NCBI RefSeq assembly: GCF_020707265.1
Contig: NZ_JAJFEQ010000004.1
Location: forward strand, 467,743 to 531,742
Origin: Massilia sp. IC2-477
GTDB lineage: Bacteria; Pseudomonadota; Gammaproteobacteria; Burkholderiales; Burkholderiaceae_D
Reading direction: 5' to 3'
Length of the DNA: 64,000 nt
The translations under genes and the position numbers were made by a program. Shown here one piece after another: positions 8,675 through 15,835 of the stretch. The number at the start of each line of letters is the position of its first letter. Position 1 is the first letter of the stretch. The notes below the pieces were generated by a model. That model made no database searches. It was given only the letters and a program-made list of their open reading frames with translations, and had not been told where the DNA came from.

Positions 8675-9913
8675 GTGACCACGCTCCAGCTCACCGGCGC
8701 CATCCTGTTTGCGATCGCCCTCGTCCATACCTTTTCCACCAAGCTGTTCCATTCGCTGGCGCGGCGCCATCCGCGCCATGCCGGTCTGTTCCACCTGCTG
8801 GGCGAAGTCGAGGTGGTGTTCGGCTTCTGGGCCTTCGTGCTGATCCTGGCTATGGCCCTGCTGGCCGGCGGGAGCGAGGCCATCCGCTATGCGGAAACGC
8901 GCCAGTACACCGAGCCGCTGTTCGTGTTCGTGGTGATGGTGATCGCCGCCTCGAAGCCGGTGCTGGACGCCGTGCGCGACCTGCTCGCCCTGCTCGCCCG
9001 GCTGGCGCCGGTGCGCACCGAAGTGGCGCTGTGCTGGCTCGGCCTGGCGCTGGTGCCCTTGGCCGGTTCCCTGATCACCGAGCCAGCCGCGATGACCCTG
9101 GCGGCCCTGATGCTGGCGCCCCAGGTGTTCCGTCCCGGCATTCCGGAATGGATGAAGTATGGTGCGCTGGGCGTGCTGTTCGTCAACGTCTCGATCGGCG
9201 GCACCCTCACCGCCTATGCCGCGCCGCCGGTGCTGATGGTGGCCGGCACCTGGGGCTGGGATAGCGCCTACATGGCCGCCACCTTCGGCTGGCGCGCCGC
9301 GCTGGCGGTGTGCATCAACGCGACGGTCGTGACCCTGCTGCTGCGCCGCCACCTGGCGCCTGGCGCCGTGGTGGAAGATGTCCGCATGCCGGTCGTCGTG
9401 TCGCTAGTTCACCTGCTGCTGTTGGCGGGCGTGGTGCTGCTGGCGCACCACCCGGTGCTGTTCATCGGCCTGTTCCTGCTCTTCCTCGGCTATACCCAGG
9501 CCTACCCCAAGCACCAGTCGCCGCTGATCCTGAAGGAAGGCCTGCTGGTCGGCTTCTTCCTGGCCGGGCTGGTGGTGCTGGGCGGCATGCAGCAGTGGTG
9601 GCTGCAGCCGCTGGTCTCCAGCCTGGAGCCGACCGCGCTGTTCTTCGGCGCGCTGGCCCTGACCGCAATCACCGATAATGCGGCACTGACCTACCTCGGT
9701 TCGCTGATCGAAGGCCTGTCCGAGCACGCCAAGTACATGCTGGTGGCCGGCGCGGTCGGCGGCGGCGGGCTGACCGTGATCGCCAACGCCCCCAACCCGG
9801 CCGGCGCCGCCCTGCTGCGCGAGGGTTTCAATGACGGTTCGATCGGCATGGGCGGGCTGTTCCTGGGAGCGTTGGGGCCGACCTGCGTGGCGGCGCTCAT
9901 GTTTCTGATCTAA
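8675..9913 (+). CDS. Putative Na+/H+ antiporter (PF07399-type membrane protein)
   Basis: A 412-residue inner-membrane protein with about ten to twelve hydrophobic helices. Conserved polar stretches within helices include SLITEPAAMTLAALMLAP, SIGGTLTAYAAPPVLM, AITDNAALTYLG and GGGGLTVIANAPNPAG. These match the putative Na+/H+ antiporter family (DUF1504); the Asp and Asn in AITDNAAL would suit an ion site. Exchange of Na+ for H+ is inferred from the family, not demonstrated. The start is GTG 8675, 230 bases after the divergent imuA. A HepT-like gene and a DUF4375 gene follow closely on the same strand, suggesting a three-gene operon. An inverted repeat, ATACCA-N10-TGGTAT, lies at 8523-8544 before the gene. 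Confidence 0.85.
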   Translation: MTTLQLTGAILFAIALVHTFSTKLFHSLARRHPRHAGLFHLLGEVEVVFGFWAFVLILAMALLAGGSEAIRYAETRQYTEPLFVFVVMVIAASKPVLDAVRDLLALLARLAPVRTEVALCWLGLALVPLAGSLITEPAAMTLAALMLAPQVFRPGIPEWMKYGALGVLFVNVSIGGTLTAYAAPPVLMVAGTWGWDSAYMAATFGWRAALAVCINATVVTLLLRRHLAPGAVVEDVRMPVVVSLVHLLLLAGVVLLAHHPVLFIGLFLLFLGYTQAYPKHQSPLILKEGLLVGFFLAGLVVLGGMQQWWLQPLVSSLEPTALFFGALALTAITDNAALTYLGSLIEGLSEHAKYMLVAGAVGGGGLTVIANAPNPAGAALLREGFNDGSIGMGGLFLGALGPTCVAALMFLI

Positions 9914-9936
9914 AGAAAGCACAAGCGGAGGACGTA

Positions 9937-10374
9937 GTGGACGACGACATCCTGGTACACAAGGCCGGCACCATCGAACGCTGCTGCCGGCGCGCACGAG
10001 AAGAGTACGAAAAGGACCCGACCACGTTTGTTACCGACCTGACGCGCCAGGACGCGGCCACCCTCAACGTGATCCGCGCCTGGGAAGCCGCCATCGAGAT
10101 GGGCGACTACGTGATCGGCAACGCCAGGCTCGGCCTGCCGCACGACGAGCGCGAAGTCATCACCCTGCTGGCCGAGCACGGCTGGATCCAGCCGACGCTG
10201 GCCGAGGACCTCAAGCGCACCGGCGAATTCTGCCGCGCCGAATGGGATTACCAGGAAGCGCCGCTGCCGGCCCTGGTGACCATCATCAAGCGGGGGCTGG
10301 ATGATTTCACCCTGTATGCCCAAGCCCTGGTCGCCGGCGCCGCCAGCGTGGAAGGAAGGCCGGGAGACCAATAA
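9937..10374 (+). CDS. HepT-like (DUF86) protein lacking the RNase motif
   Basis: A 145-residue helical protein that aligns along its length with HepT of the MntA-HepT toxin-antitoxin family (for example KAGTIERCCRRA, then AAIEMGDYVI, then LGLPHDEREVITLLAEHGWI). In HepT the active RX4-6H motif follows a conserved Gly. Here the equivalent stretch is GEFCRAEWDYQ, with Phe98 and Trp103 at the catalytic Arg and His positions. It is therefore probably not an active HEPN RNase. No nucleotidyltransferase (MntA) gene lies beside it. Start GTG 9937 sits 23 bases after the antiporter stop. Its stop overlaps the next start (TAATG), implying translational coupling with the DUF4375 protein. Confidence 0.8.
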   Translation: MDDDILVHKAGTIERCCRRAREEYEKDPTTFVTDLTRQDAATLNVIRAWEAAIEMGDYVIGNARLGLPHDEREVITLLAEHGWIQPTLAEDLKRTGEFCRAEWDYQEAPLPALVTIIKRGLDDFTLYAQALVAGAASVEGRPGDQ

Positions 10375-10799
10375 TGGTGCAGGGCAAGGATATGCTGTCG
10401 ACCTGCTATACCATGTTCGAACAGCTAGGCAAGCCGCTCGAGCACCTCAACGATCCCTGCCGCAGCGCCATCATCGTCGACACTGCTCTCGGCATCATTG
10501 GCAATGGCGGATTTCAGTATTTTTTCGAGGCAAATTTCCCGGACAATCCCGACTATGGGATCTTTGTCGACGCATTCCAGCGCGTCGGCTTGAACGAGAT
10601 CGCGCAAGGTCTTGCCGCCCTGCTTGCAATGTTTCCGTTCGAAGCGCCACACCAGTCTGCTGAACGGCGCCAGCGCTTTCTCGAGGCTAGTTCCGACGAA
10701 TTCGAACAGGCCATGCAGCGGCTGGAAGATCTCATCTATGCCCGCAAAGACCTCGACTCTGTCGTGGAAGATTTCCTCAAGCGTTCAAGGGCAGCATAA
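10374..10799 (+). CDS. DUF4375 domain protein
   Basis: A 141-residue cytoplasmic protein. IGNGGFQYFFEANFP is the signature of the DUF4375 (DMP19-like) family, whose molecular role is poorly known. In some members the fold is proposed to mimic DNA or to act as an immunity-type protein, but that cannot be judged here. Its ATG shares a base with the stop of the HepT-like gene, so the two are made together. It ends nine bases before the convergent EEP-family gene. Confidence 0.78.
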   Translation: MVQGKDMLSTCYTMFEQLGKPLEHLNDPCRSAIIVDTALGIIGNGGFQYFFEANFPDNPDYGIFVDAFQRVGLNEIAQGLAALLAMFPFEAPHQSAERRQRFLEASSDEFEQAMQRLEDLIYARKDLDSVVEDFLKRSRAA

Positions 10800-10807
10800 G
10801 CCCGGCC

Positions 10808-11899
10808 TCACGCCTGGGGTTCGTGCACGTCGTCCACCGTCACATCCTCGGCGGCGATCTTTTCATCGGCCAGCGCATGGTCTTCCTCATCCGCGACCAG
10901 TCCTTCCTGGCCGGCGCCGTGCTTGCTGTCATAGGTCAGTTCGACCAGCATCGGGAAATGGTCCGAGCCGAAGGACGGCAGGCGCCGGATGAAGGACAGC
11001 GTGAAATGCTCGCTGTGGAACAGGTGGTCGAGCGGCCAGCGCGCGAACCAGAAGCCGGCGTGGAAGGTATTGAACATGCCGCGTCCGATGCGCGGATCGA
11101 GCAGGCCGCTGATCTTGCGGAACAGCCGGGTCGTGGTCGACCACGCCACGTCGTTCAGGTCGCCGGCGACGATCACCGGCGTCGCCAGGCCGGCCTCGGC
11201 CACGCTCTTGGCCACCACTAACAGTTCGGCGTCGCGCTGGGTCGATTCCATGTGCTCGGTCGGGCTCGGCGGCGTCGGGTGCAGGAAGTGCATGCGCACC
11301 TTGTGCCCGGACGGCAGCACCACCAGCGTATGCATCGAGGGGATGTCGTCCTCGACCAGGAACTGGATCGCGCTGTCCTCGAGCGGATAGCGCGAATACA
11401 CGTGCATTCCGTACAGATTCTCCAGCGGGCACTTGAGCGAATACGGATAGTCCTTTTCCAGCACATCCAGCCTTTCCTGCCACCATGCATTGGTTTCCAG
11501 GGTGACGAAAATGTCCGGATTGTGCACACGGATCAGGGTGATCAGGCCTTCGGCATTCCGGTTCGGCATCAGGACATTCGCGGTCAGGATGCGGAACTGC
11601 CGGCTGCTGTCGGCGATCACGGCGGGCTTCACTTCACGGGGATAGGCTTTGGTATAGGGAATGATCCACCAAGCCTGGTAGGCCAGGCAGGCGGCATTCG
11701 CCACCAGCAGCCAGTGGAAATGGCTGTCGCGCCAGTCGAGGAACACGAACTGCCCGACCAGCACCGCCAGCGACAGGATGGCCAGCTGCAGGCGCGGGAA
11801 ATCGAGGTCGCGGATCCACCACCCGGTACATCGCAACAAGGGCAGCAGCGTCGCGAGGACGATGATGGCAACCAGGGTCACGAAGGTAGGCAGCAGCAT
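10808..11899 (-). CDS. Membrane-anchored endonuclease/exonuclease/phosphatase (EEP) family protein
   Basis: A 363-residue protein. Three N-terminal hydrophobic helices (about 1-25, 38-55 and 60-82) are followed by an EEP domain from about 100. ILTANVLMPN carries the first metal-site Asn, TLETN the catalytic Glu, VAGDLND the Asp-x-Asn pair, and FGSDHFPML the final Asp-His dyad, so the hydrolase looks intact. EEP enzymes cleave phosphodiester or phosphomonoester bonds in nucleic acids, inositol phosphates or lipids. The membrane anchor suggests a lipid-linked or periplasmic substrate. The acidic C-terminal tail (about 335-363) is probably disordered. It is likely a single gene, facing DUF4375. 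Confidence 0.88.
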   Translation of the reverse strand: MLLPTFVTLVAIIVLATLLPLLRCTGWWIRDLDFPRLQLAILSLAVLVGQFVFLDWRDSHFHWLLVANAACLAYQAWWIIPYTKAYPREVKPAVIADSSRQFRILTANVLMPNRNAEGLITLIRVHNPDIFVTLETNAWWQERLDVLEKDYPYSLKCPLENLYGMHVYSRYPLEDSAIQFLVEDDIPSMHTLVVLPSGHKVRMHFLHPTPPSPTEHMESTQRDAELLVVAKSVAEAGLATPVIVAGDLNDVAWSTTTRLFRKISGLLDPRIGRGMFNTFHAGFWFARWPLDHLFHSEHFTLSFIRRLPSFGSDHFPMLVELTYDSKHGAGQEGLVADEEDHALADEKIAAEDVTVDDVHEPQA

Positions 11900-12111
11900 G
11901 GCGATCTCAAAGTCGGTTATGGCTCATCAATACAATGCCTCGAATATGCTCCTTTCCGGCGTAGCCGTCTGTGCGTTAGCGTGCGTATGCGCAGCAACTA
12001 ATGTAGTGCATTCTGGAAATTTGTAAGAATTCTTTTCAGTTTGGCCGTAACACTTGAAACTTTTGGCAGAGGCCGTAATCTCACCCTTAACCGAACTCCA
12101 GAGGCGGCCCT

Positions 12112-12267
12112 ATGAATACCATTCACATAGCACAAGCGAGACATTTCCCGAAACGCCGGCCAGGACGCAAGCAGCGCGTTAATGTCTATCCGCTGCTGGG
12201 CCTGCTCCTTGTCGCGCTAGCGGCAGTGCTCGGTTACGGCGCCCTCTACTTCCTGCTCTGGGGCTGA
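12112..12267 (+). CDS. Small single-helix membrane protein (51 aa)
   Basis: The frame opens with ATG 12112 after AGAGG. It encodes a basic N-terminus (FPKRRPGRKQR) followed by one strong hydrophobic helix (YPLLGLLLVALAAVLGYGAL) and ends in FLLWG. The positive-inside rule predicts a cytoplasmic N-terminus. It stands alone between the divergent EEP gene and the convergent oxidoreductase gene, and a 212-base upstream region is available for a promoter. I recognise no family. The ribosome binding site and coherent topology argue that it is real. Confidence 0.6.
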   Translation: MNTIHIAQARHFPKRRPGRKQRVNVYPLLGLLLVALAAVLGYGALYFLLWG

Positions 12268-12290
12268 CGCCCCCCTCCGAACAGCCAGAT

Positions 12291-13316
12291 TCATTCGCCC
12301 AGCTTGACGACCAGCTTGCCGAAATTGCGCCCCTGCAGCAAATCGATGAAGGCGGCCGGTGCCCGTTCCAGGCCCTCGACAATATCCTCCCGGTAGCGCA
12401 GTGAGCCGTCGGCAATCCAGCCCTGGGCTTCCTGCAGGAAGGCAGGCCGCAGGTTGGCAAATTCGCGCTGGATAAAACCGCGAATCGTCAAACTTTTCTT
12501 CAGCACATCGCGCATCACGAGCGCCAGACGGTCCGGTCCCGGTTCGGCCTGGGGCAAGGCGTTGTACTGCGAGATCAGGCCACAGACCGGCACCCGGGCG
12601 AAATCGTTCAGCAGCGGGAACACCGCATCGAATACCTTGCCGCCCACGTTTTCGAAATAGACGTCGATGCCTGCCGGGCAGGCGCTGGACAGCTGCTGTG
12701 CGAAATCAGGCGCGCGGTGGTCGATGACGGCGTCGAAGCCCAGCTCATCGCGCACGAAGGCACACTTGTCCGGTCCGCCCGCGATGCCGACCGCACGCGC
12801 GCCCTTGATGCGGGCAATCTGCCCCACCGCCGAGCCCACCGCGCCGCTGGCCGCAGCCACCACCACGGTCTCGCCCGGCGCCGGTCGGCCAATCTGCAAC
12901 AGGCCGGCCCAGGCCGTAAAGCCCGGCATGCCGAGCACGCCAAGTGCGGTGCTGGGTGGGGCCGCGGCTGGGTCGAGCTTGCGCAGGTCGGCGCCATCCG
13001 ACAGCGCATAGCGCTGCCAGCCCGAATGCGACAGCACGATGTCGCCCACGGCGTAGCCATCCAGGCGCGAAGCGACCACGCGCGCCACCGTACCGCCTTC
13101 CATCACAGCGCCGATCTCGACCGGTTTGGCATAGGACTTGGCATCGTCCATCCTGCCGCGCATGTAGGGGTCGAGCGACAGGTACAGGACTTCCAGCAGC
13201 AGCTGGCCCTCAAGGGGAACGGGGACAGGTTCGTCCACGATCCGGAAGTTTTCAAGTCGCGGCAGGCCCTCGGGACGGGAAGCGAGCAGGACCCGCTGGT
13301 TCATGGCTTGTGTCAT
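12291..13316 (-). CDS. NADP-dependent MDR-family oxidoreductase (CurA / leukotriene-B4 dehydrogenase type)
   Basis: A 341-residue medium-chain reductase. An N-terminal GroES-like domain includes LYLSLDPYMRGRM, typical of the zinc-free NADPH-dependent alkenal/one reductases. The Rossmann domain has the nucleotide-binding AAASGAVGSAVGQIA loop, followed by DVYFENVGG. Family members reduce the C=C bond of alpha,beta-unsaturated carbonyls; the substrate here is unknown. Start ATG 13316 has a near-perfect CCAGGAGGTG Shine-Dalgarno sequence; the open frame continues upstream, but into a repeat element. It is transcribed alone, with that palindromic element at 13337-13503 in its leader or promoter region. 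Confidence 0.92.
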   Translation of the reverse strand: MTQAMNQRVLLASRPEGLPRLENFRIVDEPVPVPLEGQLLLEVLYLSLDPYMRGRMDDAKSYAKPVEIGAVMEGGTVARVVASRLDGYAVGDIVLSHSGWQRYALSDGADLRKLDPAAAPPSTALGVLGMPGFTAWAGLLQIGRPAPGETVVVAAASGAVGSAVGQIARIKGARAVGIAGGPDKCAFVRDELGFDAVIDHRAPDFAQQLSSACPAGIDVYFENVGGKVFDAVFPLLNDFARVPVCGLISQYNALPQAEPGPDRLALVMRDVLKKSLTIRGFIQREFANLRPAFLQEAQGWIADGSLRYREDIVEGLERAPAAFIDLLQGRNFGKLVVKLGE

Positions 13317-13336
13317 CGGCACCTCCTGGTGGTTAC

Positions 13337-13503
13337 GTACTCGCCCCGAAATCAATGTGTTTTTGGCTGCCATAACCGGCGCGCTGCTGCGTTGGCTCCT
13401 GCTTGCAGTGCTCGCACTGCGGCGCACTCGCCGCCTTGCATCACATCGGCAAGCCGCACCTCCGGTTCTGTTTGCCAAAACTCATTGATTTCTTGTCGAG
13501 TAC
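13337..13503. repeat. MITE-like imperfect palindrome with about 30-bp terminal inverted repeats
   Basis: The left end starts GTACTCGCCCCGAAATCAAT and continues GTGTTTTTGGC. The right end, read on the other strand, is GTACTCGACAAGAAATCAAT then GAGTTTTGGC, so about 26 of 31 positions match. The arms continue inward less perfectly (to AACCGG), and a GCAGTG-CTCG-CACTGC hairpin sits at the centre. The whole 167 bp could fold as one long stem. It carries no convincing gene. It lies directly upstream of the oxidoreductase start and could supply or disturb its promoter. The rest of this intergenic stretch, to 13667, shows nothing else I can name. Confidence 0.65.
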
Positions 13504-13667
13504 TTAGCAAAAGGAACATGCTACGCCGGATCGCGGATTCTTTCCGGAGCCACCCCAGGATGAGCCATTACAAGAACTTACAGATTTAGCTCGACAGCCG
13601 CCTTCTCAAGGGTTCGCGCGGCTTGTACCATAGGCGCCATCCGTCCGATCTCATCGAAAGACACATC

Positions 13668-14126
13668 ATGAACACCAGTACTTTCTCGCGCGCCCTGTGC
13701 CTGGCCGCTTTCGCGCTCGCCTGTGCCGCCCCAACCCAGGCCACCAGCCTGACCTCCTCCGCTTCCAGCGCGGGTTCGGCCTCGTCCGGCAGCATTTCCG
13801 ATTCGATCGGCGCTTCCAGCAACAGCTCTAGCGGCGACGACCGCGTGGCCGCGGGCGACTATCGCGTGATCGACATCGCCCAGGCGCCGGCCAAGCCGGA
13901 CACTACCCGCATGACCCTGCGTGCGGTCGCCGGCGCGCGCGAATTCACGCTCGACGTGCCGAACCGCGCGCTGACGGATCGTGGCGTGGACAAGGGCGAA
14001 CTGGTGCAGGTCAGCGAGCGCGTCTATGGCTTCGAGTTCGCGCACGCCGACACCAAGCGTTCCTTCTTCCTGGCCCTCCAGGACGACTGGTACCGCGACC
14101 TGGCTTCGCGCAAAGTCACCATCTGA
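13668..14126 (+). CDS. Secreted Ser-rich hypothetical protein
   Basis: A 152-residue protein with a clear signal peptide (MNTSTFSRALCLAAFALACA, cleavage probably after TQA). A Ser/Gly-rich low-complexity stretch spans about 25-58. A compact C-terminal region of about 90 residues contains RVIDIAQAP, REFTLDVPNRAL and FFLALQDDWYRDL, predicted mainly beta. It is probably periplasmic or exported. I know no family name. It begins a three-gene unit with the DUF2145 protein (three bases apart) and a small membrane protein. Confidence 0.75.
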   Translation: MNTSTFSRALCLAAFALACAAPTQATSLTSSASSAGSASSGSISDSIGASSNSSSGDDRVAAGDYRVIDIAQAPAKPDTTRMTLRAVAGAREFTLDVPNRALTDRGVDKGELVQVSERVYGFEFAHADTKRSFFLALQDDWYRDLASRKVTI

Positions 14127-14129
14127 TCG

Positions 14130-15047
14130 ATGTTCCGCCAGCTTGCCCTTGGCGCCCTGCTGCTGGGCGCGAGCGCCGGCGCATGGGCGGGCCTCCCTGT
14201 CTTCTGCCAGCAGTCGCTTGATATCGGCGCCGCCGGGCAAGACCGCGTGCTGCGCTTCGCCGGCGTGGTCAAGGCCGAACTGGAACGCTCAGGCAGCAAT
14301 GTCGCCCTGATCTCGCGCGCCGGCCTCGACCTGAGCCGCTTCGGCCAGCTGTACTCGCACGCCGGCATCGCCCTGCGCGACAATCCCGGCGGTCCCTGGG
14401 CCGTGCGCCAGCTCTACTATGCCTGCGACGAATCGCGCCCGCGCCTGTTCGACCAGGGCATTGCCGGCTTCGCGCTGGGCGCGGATGCGCCTGCGCGCGG
14501 CCATGTCTCGCTGCTGTTCCTGCCCGAAGAAGACGGCGCGCGCCTGGCCCGGACCGCGCTCGACAAGCGCCTGGCGCTGGCCCTGCTGGCCGGCCAGTAC
14601 AGCGCCAACGCCTATGCCTATGGCACCCGTTACCAGAACTGTAACCAGTGGGTGGCGGAAGTGCTCGCCAGCGCCTGGGGCGCGCGCGCGCATGCGCGCG
14701 CCGACGGAAACGCAAGCGAGCACCCACGCGAGGATGCCCAGCAATGGCTGCGCGCCCAGGGCTATGCCGCCGGGCCGGTCACTATTCCGTCGCGCTGGAT
14801 GATGTTCGCCGGCCAGTTCGTGCCGCTGGTGCACCTGGACGACCACCCGGACCAGGACGTCGAGGCGCTCGCGCTGCAGGTCAGCGTGCCGGCCTCGATC
14901 GAAGCCTTCGTGCGCCGCCAGGCGCCGCAGGCGCGCCGCGTCGAACTGTGCCATACGCAGGAGCGCATCGTGGTGCGGCGCGGCTGGGAGCCGCTGGGCG
15001 CGGCCTGCGAGCCAGGACCAGATGACGAAGTGACTGTGCTGGAATAA
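14130..15047 (+). CDS. DUF2145 family exported protein
   Basis: A 305-residue protein with a signal peptide ending GAWAG. Conserved DUF2145 features include the FCQQSLDIG opening, RLFDQGIAGFALG and GTRYQNCNQWVAEVLASAW. The last has a Cys after paired Asn, with His at SHAGIAL earlier, which is reminiscent of a permuted papain-type hydrolase layout; this catalytic reading is my inference. The family occurs in proteobacteria without a fixed role. It follows the Ser-rich secreted protein by three bases and precedes a 46-residue membrane protein, so the three are probably co-transcribed and act in the envelope. Confidence 0.82.
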   Translation: MFRQLALGALLLGASAGAWAGLPVFCQQSLDIGAAGQDRVLRFAGVVKAELERSGSNVALISRAGLDLSRFGQLYSHAGIALRDNPGGPWAVRQLYYACDESRPRLFDQGIAGFALGADAPARGHVSLLFLPEEDGARLARTALDKRLALALLAGQYSANAYAYGTRYQNCNQWVAEVLASAWGARAHARADGNASEHPREDAQQWLRAQGYAAGPVTIPSRWMMFAGQFVPLVHLDDHPDQDVEALALQVSVPASIEAFVRRQAPQARRVELCHTQERIVVRRGWEPLGAACEPGPDDEVTVLE

Positions 15048-15058
15048 GAGGAGACAAC

Positions 15059-15199
15059 ATGCTTGCCGAGCTGATCTTGAACGTTTTCGGTGAAATAGCC
15101 GCCAGACGATACCGCACCGTACGTTGGATCGTGTGGCTGATTCTCCTCGCCGTGATCGCGCGGATCATCTACGCCTGCATGAAAGGCCCAATTTCCTGA
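15059..15199 (+). CDS. Small membrane protein (46 aa)
   Basis: ATG 15059 has AGAGGAG eight bases upstream and lies 11 bases after the DUF2145 stop. The product has an N-terminal amphipathic part, basic residues (ARRYRTVR) and one hydrophobic helix (WIVWLILLAVIARIIYA), ending MKGPIS. It is likely an inner-membrane peptide, the third gene of the operon. No family is recognised. Confidence 0.62.
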   Translation: MLAELILNVFGEIAARRYRTVRWIVWLILLAVIARIIYACMKGPIS

Positions 15200-15216
15200 C
15201 CTAGATCCTCGGATAC

Positions 15217-15241
15217 AAAAAAGCCTGCGCGAGGCAGGCTT
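15217..15241 (-). terminator. Rho-independent terminator of the 65-aa gene
   Basis: AAGCCTGC and GCAGGCTT form an eight-pair stem with a five-base loop. On the minus strand the stem is followed by a run of six T. It stands 22 bases after the stop of the small minus-strand gene and also faces the end of the DUF2145 operon. Confidence 0.82.
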
Positions 15242-15262
15242 CGAGAGGGGTTTGCCGGACGC

Positions 15263-15460
15263 TTATTTCGCTGCAGCGTCGGCCAGCTTGCGCAGGACTG
15301 CGGGCGAGACGGAATCGCGGCCGCGGCTCATCTGGTACAGGGTAAACAGGTCGGGCGCATTGGCGTGCACGGTGGCAGGCGCCGGGCGGCGGAACAGGCT
15401 CTGGATGAAACCGAAGGCAGTATTGATGACCTGGGCGGACACGGGCAGGGAGCTGGGCAT
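15263..15460 (-). CDS. Small hypothetical protein (65 aa)
   Basis: The product begins MPSSLPVSAQVINTAFGFIQ and ends LRKLADAAAK. It has a hydrophobic amphipathic N-terminal helix, then a polar segment with LFTLYQMSRGRDSVSP. The start at 15460 is supported by a GAGAG element upstream; the longer open frame to 15607 has no such signal. The Rho-independent terminator immediately downstream supports expression as a single gene. Family unknown. Confidence 0.6.
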   Translation of the reverse strand: MPSSLPVSAQVINTAFGFIQSLFRRPAPATVHANAPDLFTLYQMSRGRDSVSPAVLRKLADAAAK

Positions 15461-15835
15461 GATCTTCTCTCTTGGAATCGTTTTGGATGCTTCCAGTATG
15501 ACCCCTTCCAGATAGAAATCAAATTGCGATCCATGATGATCGCCATTCACCGATCGACTATCTTCCCATTCCCGTGTACATTTGCTAAAACATTTGTGCA
15601 AATGCACGATGTGTTACACTGCAGCCTGCTGGCCCAGGCCAGCCCTACTATTCCTCTCGCCAGTCGGGTCATCGCGTCGCTGCCACAGCAACGCGATGCG
15701 TGCCCCTCTGAAGCCTGTCATGCAGGCTATCCGTCAAAGTGCAAGGTGGCCACACGTGCCGAGCCGTGTCGTGCCCACGCCACGCCCGCCTTGCCTGCCT
15801 GCGGCAGCGTCCGCACGCATCAATAAGGAGAACTC
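15461..15835. other. Intergenic region between divergent genes
   Basis: These 375 bases separate the 65-aa gene from the BCCT carrier gene and are noticeably richer in A/T than the coding DNA. An inverted repeat CATTTG-TG-CAAATG lies at 15591-15604, preceded by another ACATTTG, and could be a regulator site. I see no supported gene in it. Confidence 0.5.

Noticed and set aside
13303..13488. A 61-residue plus-strand frame over the MITE-like repeat
   Set aside because: It is made by the palindrome and the antisense of the oxidoreductase start region; no start signal.
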